DNA of 64,000 nucleotides from contig JBDKER010000028.1 in NCBI GenBank assembly GCA_039795165.1, positions 1-64,000 of the forward strand. The letters are read 5' to 3'. This DNA comes from V1-33 sp039795165 (GTDB taxonomy: Bacteria > Verrucomicrobiota > Verrucomicrobiia > Verrucomicrobiales > V1-33). Made by a program: the position numbers and the translations under genes. Every line of letters begins with the position of its first letter. Position 1 is the stretch's first letter. Below the pieces are notes generated by a model. It worked only from the letters and a program-made list of their open reading frames with translations. It was not told where the DNA came from and did no database searches. This document shows positions 51,194 to 60,783 of the stretch, one piece after another.

Positions 51194-53497
51194 CTACGAC
51201 CCATCTCCCCGCCGCTTCTGAAACGGCAGACTCTCGGCAATCCCGAGAATCAGACTCCGCATGGCATAGCCTTCCCGGCCCATCCGCTCCATGACCGCTT
51301 CCACCGCCGGCCGGTCGTACGGCTCCACCCCGCGTCCCAGCCCATAGGTCATCATCTTGCGGACCACCCCGCGCACAAAGGTGTCGCGCCGCTCCGTCAG
51401 GAAAATCTTCGCCAGATCACCCGCCCCGCTGAACTTCTGCCCGGTCGTCAGCACCCCCGTGTTGTCCACCGGAAACTCCCCGTCGCGGTCACGCCACTTT
51501 CCAATCGCATTGTAGTTCTCCAGCGCAAATCCAAGGGGGTCGATGAGACTGTGGCAGCCCGCACAGCCAGGCTTGGTCCGGTGTGCTTCCAGCCGTTGCC
51601 GCACAGTTCCCGACTTCTCCACTTCCCTGCCCTCGGCGAGCGCGGGCACATTCGGCGGAGCCGGCGGCGCACTGATCCCCAGAATATTCTCAAGCAGCCA
51701 CTTGCCGCGCTTCACAGGCGACGTCCGGATCGAATCGCTCGTCACCGTCAGAATGCTCGCATGCGTCAGAATGCCGCGCCGCCGCGCAGACTCCGGCAGT
51801 GTCACCATCCGCCATTCATCTCCGCTCACCCCCTCGATGCCATAGAACTGCGCCAGTGTCCCGTTCAGATAGGAATATCCCGCATCAAGAAACTCCGTCA
51901 CCGGACGGTTCTCCCGCACGATGTGCGCAAAGAGTTCCTCCGTCTCGCGCCGCATGGCCGACCGCAGTTCCGGGGTGAATTCCGGAAAACGCTCGGGATC
52001 GGGTCGCACCGCCCCGAGCGACCGCAGTTCCAGCCACTGACCTCCGAAATTCTCGGCCAGCGCCCGCGATTTCGGGTCGGCCAGCATCCGTTCGATCTGA
52101 GCCGTGAGATTGCTCCGCAGCTGATTGCGGAACGCCAGCGACAGCAGCTCGTCGTCGGGCATGCTGCTCCAGAGCCAGTAACTCAGGCGGCTGGCGAGCG
52201 CATATTCGTTTACATCGACAATCTTCTGCGGATTCTCGGCGTCGGGTTGCCGCTCGATGCGGTAGAGGAAATGCGGGGACACCAGCACGGCTTTCATGGC
52301 CACCCGCAGGCTGTCGCGCCAGCCTTCGCCGGCCCCGCTGACGGCCCCGAACACCTTCATGAGCCGATCCACTTCACCAGGCACGGCGGCCCGCCGGAAG
52401 GCACGGCTCGCAAAATGCTGCAGCACCAACCGCGCGCCAGCCTCGCTTTCCCCTTCCGCCCCAGCCTTCGCGAGGACCTTTGCGAGCACCTCGCCGGGCG
52501 GTGTGGGCTTCACATCGAGCGGCCCCTCCACCTCGATGCTGCGCAGCCGGATGTTGCGGTCACGGCCCTTCCCTTCCGGCAGCGAGGGATCGTAGAAATC
52601 ATTCAGAAAATCAGCGGTCACCTTGTGCGATCCCTTCTCAAGGTTCACCCTCGCCTCGATGGTCTGCGGCTTCTCCGGGTCGGCCGATTCCATGACAAAG
52701 GTGCCGACTTCCTTTCCGGCGGCCTTCACGCGCAGTTTGGCCCGCTCGTTGCCAGCCGCTTCCTCCCATGCCACCACCCGGATCCGGTAGCTGCCGGCCG
52801 CGGCGGCATCGAAATCGACTTCGCATTCCCCGGGAAATGCGAGCAACCGCGTCTCATGGTCGGGCAGGCCCGCCCCATGCAGCGCTTCCCCGCTATACTC
52901 CCGCCGGTCCGGCGGACCAGGGAGGGGCGGCAGCACTTCAAGGAGCACTCGGTCGGCCGCAATCAGATACCGTTCCATCAGAATCGGCGGCAGCGTGAGC
53001 ACGTCCCCGATGTTGTCGAAACCATACCCAGTGTCGTCTTCAGGAAATTCATCGGCGGGACGCGACTTCGCCCCCAGCAGATCCCGCACCGTATTGTTGT
53101 ACTCCACCCGGTTGAGCCGCCGCACCGTCACCCGCCCCGGATCCGGATTCGCCGGATCCACCGGATTGAGCAACTGGTCGATCCATGCCACCAGCAGTTC
53201 GCGTTCCTCCCGCGTCGGCTGTGTCTTCTTGTCGGAAGGCGGCATGGTCCATTGCTCAATGTGAAACATCGTTCCCTGCCACAGCTTCCGCGCCGCCAGC
53301 ACGGAGGCCTCATCAGTGAAGGCATCGAAATTCACTTCCCCTTTGTCGGCCCCGTCCCCATGACAATCCCAGCAGTACGTCTCCATGAGCGGCCGGATGT
53401 CCTTCGCAAAGGTCTTCCCGGCCACCGCAACGCTCTCCCCGGCCACCGGCCCCTGACCCAGCAGCCAGCCGACACTGATCATCATCGCTCTTCTCAT
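51194..53497 (-). CDS. Planctomycete-type cytochrome protein (DUF1587/1592/1588/1585)
   Basis: About 767 residues. A signal peptide (MRRAMMISVGWLLGQGPVAG) leads to a first heme-c motif CWDCH (Cys 42, 45; His 46), then TVRRLNRVEYNNTVRDLLG (DUF1587), a beta domain with carbohydrate-binding-like features, DUF1592 and DUF1588, and a second motif CAGCH near 645 within the DUF1585 end (GFALENYNAIGKWR). This is the family of secreted PVC proteins usually encoded beside a DUF1552 gene, thought to act on complex polysaccharide or in electron transfer. No DUF1552 partner is adjacent here. The start was chosen by the signal peptide; an ATG 42 bp upstream is possible. Confidence 0.88.
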   Translation of the reverse strand: MRRAMMISVGWLLGQGPVAGESVAVAGKTFAKDIRPLMETYCWDCHGDGADKGEVNFDAFTDEASVLAARKLWQGTMFHIEQWTMPPSDKKTQPTREERELLVAWIDQLLNPVDPANPDPGRVTVRRLNRVEYNNTVRDLLGAKSRPADEFPEDDTGYGFDNIGDVLTLPPILMERYLIAADRVLLEVLPPLPGPPDRREYSGEALHGAGLPDHETRLLAFPGECEVDFDAAAAGSYRIRVVAWEEAAGNERAKLRVKAAGKEVGTFVMESADPEKPQTIEARVNLEKGSHKVTADFLNDFYDPSLPEGKGRDRNIRLRSIEVEGPLDVKPTPPGEVLAKVLAKAGAEGESEAGARLVLQHFASRAFRRAAVPGEVDRLMKVFGAVSGAGEGWRDSLRVAMKAVLVSPHFLYRIERQPDAENPQKIVDVNEYALASRLSYWLWSSMPDDELLSLAFRNQLRSNLTAQIERMLADPKSRALAENFGGQWLELRSLGAVRPDPERFPEFTPELRSAMRRETEELFAHIVRENRPVTEFLDAGYSYLNGTLAQFYGIEGVSGDEWRMVTLPESARRRGILTHASILTVTSDSIRTSPVKRGKWLLENILGISAPPAPPNVPALAEGREVEKSGTVRQRLEAHRTKPGCAGCHSLIDPLGFALENYNAIGKWRDRDGEFPVDNTGVLTTGQKFSGAGDLAKIFLTERRDTFVRGVVRKMMTYGLGRGVEPYDRPAVEAVMERMGREGYAMRSLILGIAESLPFQKRRGDGS

Positions 53498-53650
53498 GCT
53501 CTCAGGCATACGCCCCTCGCCTTTCGCCTGTTTCACCACGCGCCCGCGGACTCGTCAAGATCCCGGGTATCCCTGGTTTTTGCCGTGAAAAGCAGTTGGC
53601 CCGGCATGAATTCATGATCATCATGTGAAAATGCGTAACCTTGAAATCCG

Positions 53651-56355
53651 ATGAAAGCCACCACACCGATTCTCTCGGCGATCTGCCTCGCTTCCTTTCT
53701 CCCTGGCAGCGCATCGGCGCAACTCACGCTCGTCCCTGCCGGCAGCACGTGGAAATACCTCGATATTGGCAGCGACTAGGGAACAGCATGGCGTCAGGCT
53801 TCATTCGACGACTCAGCATGGGCCAGTGGAGCCGCACAGCTCGGCTACGGCGACGGTGACGAGCAAACCGTCGTCGGCTTCGGTCCCAGCAGCACGGCCA
53901 AATACATCACCACGTATTTCCGGCGATCGTTCGCCGTGACCGACCCCACCCAACTGGCAGGACTCAAACTCGAGATCCTCCGCGACGACGGTGCTGTCAT
54001 CTACCTCAACGGCACGGAAGTCGCACGGACAAATATGCCGGCAGGCACAGTCACCGCCACTACCCCGGCCTCCAGCGCGGTCACCGGAACCGATGAAACC
54101 ACCACGTTCCACTCGTTTACCCTTAACCCTTCCGCCCTTCTGAGCGGAACCAACGTGCTCGCCGTCGAAATCCACCAGGATTCAGGCACCAGCTCCGACA
54201 TCAGCTTCGACCTGCGTCTAACCGACGGCGTCGTTCCCCTCGGCTTCGTCCGCACGCCATACCTGCAGTCCGTCAGCCCGTCGGCAGCCACCATTCGCTG
54301 GCGCACCACCATCGCCACGGATACCCGCCTGCGCTTCGGAACGGCACCCGATGCCCTCGACCAGACCATCGTGGTGAGCGGAAGCCGCACGGAACACAGT
54401 GTGGAGCTATCCGGCCTCTCCCCCGAGACCCGGTACTATTACGCCGCAGGAACCTCAGCGGGCGACCTCGCAGGCGGCGAACCGTATTTCGTGACGACCC
54501 ACCCCCCCGCCGGGACAGCCCGGAAAACCCGCTTCTGGGTGCTCGGCGACAGCGGTACGGGCGACGCCAATGCCATCGCCGTCCGCAATGCCTTCCAGCA
54601 GTTCAATGGCAGCCCCTCCACCGATCTCCTCCTCATGCTGGGCGACAACGCCTACAATAACGGAACTGACGAGGAAATGACCCGCACGCTATTCCAGATC
54701 TATCCGGATACCCTGCGGAATACCCCACTTTGGCCCACTCTCGGCAACCACGATGCGGTCTACTCGGATTCACCAACGCAAACGGGTCCGTAATTCAACT
54801 CGTTCACACTGCCCGTGAACGGTTCCTCCGGCGGAGTGGCCTCCGGAACGGAAGCCTACTACTCATTCGACTACGCCAATGTACACGTCATCTGCCTGGA
54901 CTCGCAGGATACACCGCGCTCAACGACCGGAGCAATGTACCAATGGCTCCAGAACGACCTCGCTGCGACCTCGCAGGAATGGATCATCGCCTTCTTCCAC
55001 CACCCACCCTACACGAAGGGAACGCACGATTCCGATTCGTCCACTGACAGTTCGGGCCGCATGACCCAGATGCGCTCGGTCTTCCTTCCGCTCCTCGAGA
55101 GCTACGGCGTCGACCTCGTCCTCTGCGGACACAGCCACACCTACGAACGCAGCTTCCTCCTCGACGGACACTACGGTCTCAGCAGCACCTTCGATGCCGC
55201 CAGCATGACCCGTGACAACTCGGGTGGGAATCCCGACGGGTCTGGCACCTACGTGAAACGCCCCATTCCGCGCGATGGTGCCGTTTACGTGGTTGCCGGC
55301 AGCAGCGGCAAAGTCGGCACCGGCACCCTCAACCACCCGGCCATGTGTGTCTCCATGAGCAAACTCGGCAGCCTCGTCCTCGACGTAAATGGCAACGAAC
55401 TCCTCGCCCGCTTCATCACCAGCACGGGTGCAGTAGCCGATACCTTCGGCATCCGCCACGAGGAAGCGCCCTCCACTCCAACTGTCCTCACCGCATCGGC
55501 CGGGGACGCCTCGGTTGCCCTCGACTGGGCTGACAACACGGAAGCCGACCTCGCAGGCTACGACGTTCTCCGCGCGACGAGCGCCAACGGTACCTACAGC
55601 AAACTGGCTACCGTGACCTCAAGCTCCTGGACCGATGCCTCGGTAACCAACGGCACAACCTACCACTATAGAATCGCGGCCGTGGATTCTTACGGATACG
55701 CCTCGGAACCGTCCAGTCCAGTCTCTGCCACCCCGGCCGACACGACCCCCCAGCCGCGCCGTCCGGGCTGAAAGCCACCGCCGGCAACGCCTCGATCGCC
55801 CTCGACTGGACCGACAGCACGGAAGCCGACCTCGCAGGCTACCGCGTCTTCCGCAGCACGGTCAGCGGATCGGGCTTCTCTCTCGTCGCATCCCCATCCG
55901 CCAGCACCTTCACGGACAATTCCGTCAGCAACGGCTCCACCTACTTCTACACCGTCGCCGCCATCGACGCCTCGGGGAATATTTCCGCCCCGTCATCCCA
56001 GATCAGCGCCACCCCCACAGCTCCACTCACGTCCATCTGGTCGGAACGCATCGATATGGGCATCGGCATCGTCAAAGGCAAGTACCGCGCCTCCGCCGGA
56101 GTCAATGTCCTCCGCAGCGGAAATACGGCTGCAGCACGGGCCACCGTCACCGGAACATGGTCCCTCAACGGCACCGTCATCGGCACCGCCTCGGCTATCA
56201 CGTCCCGCTCCGGCCTCGCCACCCTGTATTCACCCCAGGTCAATGCCACCAAGGGCAGCACCTTCACCTTCACCATCACGGGCATCACCCTATCCGGTCT
56301 CCAGTACAACCCTGCTCTCAATAACGAAACCAGCGACTCCATCGCCGTTCCGTGA
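53651..56355 (+). pseudogene. Broken secreted purple-acid-phosphatase-like gene (two nonsense codons, one frameshift)
   Basis: The frame starting at ATG 53651 (signal peptide MKATTPILSAICLASFLPGS) is interrupted by TAG at 53777-53779 where relatives in this window have a normal codon (GSD-stop-GTAW). A second stop, TAA at 54791-54793, lies in the metallophosphatase core. A six-C run at 55746-55751 is one C short, shifting the frame into TGA at 55769. Restoring these gives a jelly-roll module, a metallophosphatase (GDSGTGD, GDNAY, GNHD, HHPPY, GHSHTYER), two FN3 domains and a C-terminal beta domain ending at 56355. It is therefore a recently inactivated gene, unless the lesions are sequencing or assembly errors. 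Confidence 0.8.
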
Positions 56356-57158
56356 TGCCCTCGGCACAGTGCACCGCCGCCGCCCTCGTCGCTCTGGCCT
56401 GTGCCGGACCCGCAGGAGCCGATGCGACCCCGGAACAGGAAATCGCCACGCTCTCGGAACAACTTGCCAGGAAACCGGATGCCTCTCAGTTGCTGCGCCG
56501 TGCTTCGCTCCGCAGCGCCGTGCGGGACTGGCAGGGTGCCCATGCGGACTGCGATTCCGCAGCATCCTTGGGCGCAGCCGCCTCATCCGTATCCCTGGTC
56601 CGGGCCCGCATCCTCATGGCCGCAGGAAAACCCCGTGAGGCCGCCACCCAGTTCACGGAACTGCCCGCAGACCCGCAGCAGCGGGGCGCTGCCGCAGCGC
56701 TCCGCGCGGAAGCCCGATCCATCCTCGGCGACGCCTCAGGAGCCGCCACCGACCTCTCCACCGCGATTCAGCACGCCTCGCCTCCAGCCCCCGACCTCTT
56801 CATCCGCCGCGCCAGCCTGACATCCAATCCCGCCATGGCCATTGCAGGTCTCTCGGAAGGCATTCAGCAACTCGGACCACTGCCGTCCCTCGTGGCAGCC
56901 GCCACCAACCGGGAACTGCAGGCCGGCAAAGCCGACGACTCCCTCCGCCGCATCGACGATCTTCTCAAATCTCATCCGGACCACCTACCATGGCTGGAAC
57001 TCCGCATCCGGATCCTCGACAGTACAGGGAACCACGCGGAAGCCTACGCCACCAGGCAGAAGGCACTCGCCATCATCGATGCGATGCCCAGCCGGCGACG
57101 CCAGACCGAAGCCATCAGAACGATCCGCGCACGCCTCGCCACACCCACCCCGGACTGA
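56355..57158 (+). CDS. Secreted TPR-repeat protein coupled to the broken phosphatase gene
   Basis: 267 residues with a signal peptide (ending about ACAGPAGA) and tetratricopeptide-like helical pairs through most of the length (LLRRASLRSAVRDWQGAHAD and LFIRRASLTSNPAMAIAGL are visible helix edges). The start ATG shares a base with the phosphatase stop (TGATG), so in the intact state it would be translated by coupling. It remains open even though the upstream gene is broken. Probably a periplasmic scaffold that worked with the phosphatase; function otherwise unknown. Confidence 0.75.
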   Translation: MPSAQCTAAALVALACAGPAGADATPEQEIATLSEQLARKPDASQLLRRASLRSAVRDWQGAHADCDSAASLGAAASSVSLVRARILMAAGKPREAATQFTELPADPQQRGAAAALRAEARSILGDASGAATDLSTAIQHASPPAPDLFIRRASLTSNPAMAIAGLSEGIQQLGPLPSLVAAATNRELQAGKADDSLRRIDDLLKSHPDHLPWLELRIRILDSTGNHAEAYATRQKALAIIDAMPSRRRQTEAIRTIRARLATPTPD

Positions 57159-57176
57159 CGCCACCGGACCGCCCCC

Positions 57177-58742
57177 TCACAGCAGACTCTCGATCGGCAG
57201 GAGCCGGAAGCAGCGGCAGCCAATCCTCTCGCGCAGCGATGTCTGCGGCTCGTGCCGCCAGAAGCGCTCCTTGCCACCATCCCAGCCACGCCAGACCTCC
57301 CGGCCCCGCTCATCAAGGGTCACCCGCCACGCATTTCCCGGCTCCGTCGCTTCCTTCAGAAATTCTCCCACCTGACGCGCCACCTCGCCGCTTTCCACGA
57401 GCAGACCGACCTCGGTATTGATGTTGGCAGACCGCGGATCGAGGTTGAAACTGCCCACGAATGACTTCCGGCCATCAATGACCATTGCCTTGGTGTGAAT
57501 CCCCGTGCGCGCTCCATCGCGTCCGTCCGCGACCTGCCGCAGACCAGCCTCCGACCGCGGCCGGAATTCATAAAGCTCGGCTCCCGTCCGCAGGAATTCG
57601 CGCCTCCGGTTCGCATGACCGGAATGCGCCGCCGGCTGATTCGTCGAAGCCAGCGAATTCGTGACCACGCGCACCTTCACGTTCCGCTTCAGCACGGCTT
57701 CTCCAGCCGCCACTTCCCGCCGCCGCAGTACGAAATATGCGGCTTCCACATCGAGAGATTGTTCCGCCGTCCGCAGTTCGTTCTCGAGCCGGCTCACCAG
57801 CATGTGCTCGCGGTCCTTGCCTCGGAACGATCCAATGTCGTCGTGCAGCAATTCCGCCTGCGCCGGCACCAGCACCCGCGGCAAGGACGCCACCCGTGCC
57901 GCCACGGCGGCCTCATCGACCCGCAGCGGCCAATCGTCTTCCCGCGGCCGGAATCCCCGGCGCAGTTCCCCGGCTGCCCGCCGCATGGCCGCCGGAGTCG
58001 CACTCACCTTCGCCACATTCTCCACCGGAACCGCCGCCGCACTGTTCCAGAAATCATCGAAGACCCGCGACGCTTCCCGCACCACCGGACCAGTCGCCAG
58101 CAGATCAAGATCCCTCATGTTGTGCCCCGCATGAAGCCCGAAATACTCGTCGGCAATGTTCCGCCCCCCGATCACCGCAGCCGCATTGTCCATGATCATC
58201 ATTTTGTTGTGCATCCGGTAGTTCAGCCGCACGAAATTCAGCAGCAGATCCAGCCGCCGGAGCGATCGCAGCCGCTGCGGATTGAAAAGCCGGATCTCCA
58301 CATTAGGATGCGACGCCAGCACCCCCATCGTCCCATCCCGGATCTTCAGATTCAGATCGTCAATCAGAAACCGCACCCGCACCCCGCGCTCCGCCGCCCG
58401 GAAGACCCGCTCGGTCAGCAACAGCCCAATCGTGTCCGGCGACCATATGTAGTACTGAATGTCCAGCGTCCGCTGCGCCCGGTCCGCCAGCATGACCCGG
58501 TCCACAAACGCTTCCCGGTTCCCCTCCAGCACCGCAATCCCGGACTGCCCACCACGCGCCGCCGACCACGCCGTCAGAGACCCCGCAAGGCCGCCCGCGG
58601 GAGCCTCCACCGCCCGGGAAACCTCCTTCGCCTTCCCCGCGCCCGGTGCCGCACAGGAAACCATGGCCGCAAGGCACACCAGCAGCCCAGCCACCCGTAC
58701 CGCAGCCCGGCCCATCGAGAACTTCCACGTCATCAGTCGCAT
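57177..58742 (-). CDS. Phospholipase D-like lipoprotein (cardiolipin-synthase/PLDc family)
   Basis: About 521 residues. A lipoprotein signal (LLVCLAAMVSC) is followed by two HKD motifs, HNKMMIMDNAAAVIGGRNIA and HTKAMVIDGRKSFVGSFNLD, each within a PLDc domain. The extra region between them and the lipid anchor fit the periplasmic PLD-like group near ClsC/YmdC rather than the multispan ClsA. It may synthesise or remodel phospholipid at the membrane. The start at 58742 (with AGGAC about 8 bases upstream) is preferred; ATGs at 58763 and 58715 are alternatives. It converges on the TPR gene, 18 bp apart. Confidence 0.83.
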   Translation of the reverse strand: MRLMTWKFSMGRAAVRVAGLLVCLAAMVSCAAPGAGKAKEVSRAVEAPAGGLAGSLTAWSAARGGQSGIAVLEGNREAFVDRVMLADRAQRTLDIQYYIWSPDTIGLLLTERVFRAAERGVRVRFLIDDLNLKIRDGTMGVLASHPNVEIRLFNPQRLRSLRRLDLLLNFVRLNYRMHNKMMIMDNAAAVIGGRNIADEYFGLHAGHNMRDLDLLATGPVVREASRVFDDFWNSAAAVPVENVAKVSATPAAMRRAAGELRRGFRPREDDWPLRVDEAAVAARVASLPRVLVPAQAELLHDDIGSFRGKDREHMLVSRLENELRTAEQSLDVEAAYFVLRRREVAAGEAVLKRNVKVRVVTNSLASTNQPAAHSGHANRRREFLRTGAELYEFRPRSEAGLRQVADGRDGARTGIHTKAMVIDGRKSFVGSFNLDPRSANINTEVGLLVESGEVARQVGEFLKEATEPGNAWRVTLDERGREVWRGWDGGKERFWRHEPQTSLRERIGCRCFRLLPIESLL

Positions 58743-58892
58743 GAACGCACGTCCTAGCCCCATCACCGCCCCGCAGCAACCCCTTCCCGTAGACCGCCAC
58801 GGCAACCCAGCGGCGACCATCGCCCGCCAACCGGAAATTCACCGGAAAAGCGGTTGCCGAGGAGTCGATCTCTGCAAATCTCCACCCCTCCT

Positions 58893-59102
58893 ATGAGAAA
58901 GAAAGTCGCCAGAAGCAAAACGAGGAAGGGCGTCGCCAAACGGTTCAAGATCACCGGTACCGGTAAGATCCTGCGCCGCAAACAAGGCCGCCGTCACCTC
59001 GCAGAATGCAAGAACCGCAAACGCAAGCGCAACCTCCGCAAGGTCGCCACCGTCGCCCATGTCGACGTGCCGCGCATCATGGAGTGCCTGCCCTTCGCCT
59101 GA
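58893..59102 (+). CDS. rpmI: 50S ribosomal protein L35
   Basis: 69 residues, strongly basic, with the L35 signature KTRKGVAKRFKITGTGKI and KRKRNLRKVATV. The start at 58893 gives the family N-terminus MRKKVARSKT; an upstream in-frame ATG would add 13 unlikely residues. It normally follows infC, but here the upstream neighbour is the PLD gene on the other strand and infC is absent from the window. It is followed 133 bp later by rplT. Confidence 0.97.
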   Translation: MRKKVARSKTRKGVAKRFKITGTGKILRRKQGRRHLAECKNRKRKRNLRKVATVAHVDVPRIMECLPFA

Positions 59103-59235
59103 CGCGATTCCCGGCCGGTACCTCCGGCCAAATCCGCTGCCGCCTGGCTTCCAGAATGATTCGAGGAAGCCTATGACCGGGTGAGACGGTACGGATCCAT
59201 CCCAAACAACAACCCGCTCAACCAACCGATACAAA

Positions 59236-59625
59236 ATGCCAAGAGCAACCAACGCGCCCGCCAGCCGCAAACGGCGCAAGCGCATCCTCAAACAGGCCAA
59301 GGGTTTCTACGGAAACCGCAGCCGCCTCTACCGCTACGCCAAGGACGCCCTCTTCAAGGCCAAAACCTGGGCCACCCGCGACCGTAAAACCCGTAAACGC
59401 AACTTCCGCGCCCTCTGGATCACCCGGATCAGCGCCGCCGTGCGTTCCCGCGGCCTCACCTACAACCGCTTCATGGAAGGCCTGAAGCACCTCAACGTGT
59501 CTCTCGACCGCAAGGTGCTCGCCGACCTCGCCATCTCGAACCCGTCCGCCATCGACGAACTCGTCGCCCAGGCCAAGGCAGGTCTCGATGCCAAGAAGGC
59601 CGCCGCCGCCAAGGCCACCGCCTGA
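59236..59625 (+). CDS. rplT: 50S ribosomal protein L20
   Basis: 129 residues: MPRATNAPASRKRRKRILK at the start, the hallmark KGFYGNRSRLYRYAKDAL and RRISAA-like WITRISAAVRSRGLTYNRF. It binds 23S rRNA early in 50S assembly. The C-terminus carries an Ala/Lys-rich extension (about 110-129) beyond the usual end. No Shine-Dalgarno is seen before the ATG. The 133-bp spacer from rpmI holds a small GC hairpin (59113-59129) without a U-tract. A strong terminator follows. Confidence 0.97.
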   Translation: MPRATNAPASRKRRKRILKQAKGFYGNRSRLYRYAKDALFKAKTWATRDRKTRKRNFRALWITRISAAVRSRGLTYNRFMEGLKHLNVSLDRKVLADLAISNPSAIDELVAQAKAGLDAKKAAAAKATA

Positions 59626-59656
59626 TTCCGGCACGGCTCCACGAAACCTCTTGCCC

Positions 59657-59702
59657 AGCGGGGCCGCCTCCTTCATGGAAGCGGCCCCGCTCTTTTGATT
59701 TT
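59657..59702 (+). terminator. Rho-independent terminator after rplT
   Basis: Perfect 11-bp arms AGCGGGGCCGC (59657-59667) and GCGGCCCCGCT (59681-59691) with a 13-nt loop are followed by CTTTTGATTTT. It lies between rplT and pheS, so pheS needs read-through or its own promoter. Confidence 0.85.
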
Positions 59703-59716
59703 CCACTCACCCACGC

Positions 59717-60733
59717 ATGGAACAGGAACTCCAGTCTCTGCTCGCCACCGCCCTCGAAGAAATCAACGCCTCCGCGAGCGAAACCGTTCTCGAGGAAGCC
59801 CGCCTCCGCTACCTCGGCAAAAAAGGTCTCGTCACCGCCCTTTCGGCCCGCATGCGTGAGGTTCCGCCCGATCAGAAAGCCGCCATCGGCAGCTGCCTCA
59901 ACGACGCCCGCACGGGCATCACGGTCGCCCTCGAAACCCGCAAGTCAGCCCTCCAGGCGGAACAGGACGCCCGCGCCGCGGAAGGACTCGACGTCACCCT
60001 CCCGGGGCGACCGCTCCCGGCAGGTGCCCTGCACCCCATGACGCAGGTGCTCGACCGCGCCATCCGCATCCTCCGGCGCATGGGCTTCGCCCTCGCCACC
60101 GGACCTGAAGTGGAAACGGAATGGCACTGCTTCGATGCCCTCAACACCCCGGCCGACCACCCTGCGCGCAACGAGAGCGATACCTTCTACTTCCCCAATG
60201 GCATGCTCCTGCGCACCCACACCAGCAGTGTCCAGGTCCGCACCATGCAGACCCAGTCACCGCCCGTCCGCATCATCGCCCCAGGCAGCGCCTTCCGGCG
60301 CGACGAAATCGATGCCACCCACCTGAGCGCCTTCCACCAGCTCGAAGGCCTCTACGTCGCCCCGGATGTGAGCCTCGCCGACCTCAAGGGCACGCTCGCA
60401 TACTTCTTCCGCGCACTCTTCGGCAAAGATACCGAAATCCGCTTCCGTCCGCACTTCTTCCCATTCACCGAACCTTCCTACGAGGTCGATGTCAAACTCG
60501 CCCCCAAAGGCCAGACGCCACGCTGGGTCGAAATCCTCGGCTGCGGCATGGTCGATCCCGCCGTCTTCACGGCCATCTGCGAATCCCGCGGCGACGACGT
60601 CTACCACCCAGACCGCGTCACCGGCTTCGCCTTCGGCATGGGCCTCGAACGCCTCGCCATGATCCAATGGGGCATCCCGGACATCCGCCACCTCATCGAA
60701 AACGACGTCCGCTTCCTCCAGCAGTTCGCCTGA
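59717..60733 (+). CDS. pheS: Phenylalanyl-tRNA synthetase alpha subunit
   Basis: 338 residues. An N-terminal coiled coil (EEARLRYLGKKGLVTALS) is followed by the class II core with motif 2 FRRDEIDATHLSAFHQLEG and motif 3 GFAFGMGLERLAM. It charges tRNA-Phe together with PheT. pheT is normally the next gene, but here hprK follows 50 bp later, so pheT must be elsewhere. The start is 15 bp after the terminator T-tract, leaving little room for a separate promoter. Confidence 0.97.
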   Translation: MEQELQSLLATALEEINASASETVLEEARLRYLGKKGLVTALSARMREVPPDQKAAIGSCLNDARTGITVALETRKSALQAEQDARAAEGLDVTLPGRPLPAGALHPMTQVLDRAIRILRRMGFALATGPEVETEWHCFDALNTPADHPARNESDTFYFPNGMLLRTHTSSVQVRTMQTQSPPVRIIAPGSAFRRDEIDATHLSAFHQLEGLYVAPDVSLADLKGTLAYFFRALFGKDTEIRFRPHFFPFTEPSYEVDVKLAPKGQTPRWVEILGCGMVDPAVFTAICESRGDDVYHPDRVTGFAFGMGLERLAMIQWGIPDIRHLIENDVRFLQQFA

Positions 60734-60783
60734 ACCAGCCCGCTGGCCACCCCCGGTCGATGCGCAAGCCGCCGCAGCACTCC

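Noticed and set aside
53777..53779. TAG as a recoded amber codon (pyrrolysine-like)
   Set aside because: A second stop of a different type and a frameshift follow in the same gene, so decay or sequence error is simpler.
59113..59129. GGCCGG/CCGGCC hairpin between rpmI and rplT as a terminator
   Set aside because: It has a 5-nt loop and no U-tract; it would also cut rplT off. An L20 leader structure is possible but not supported.
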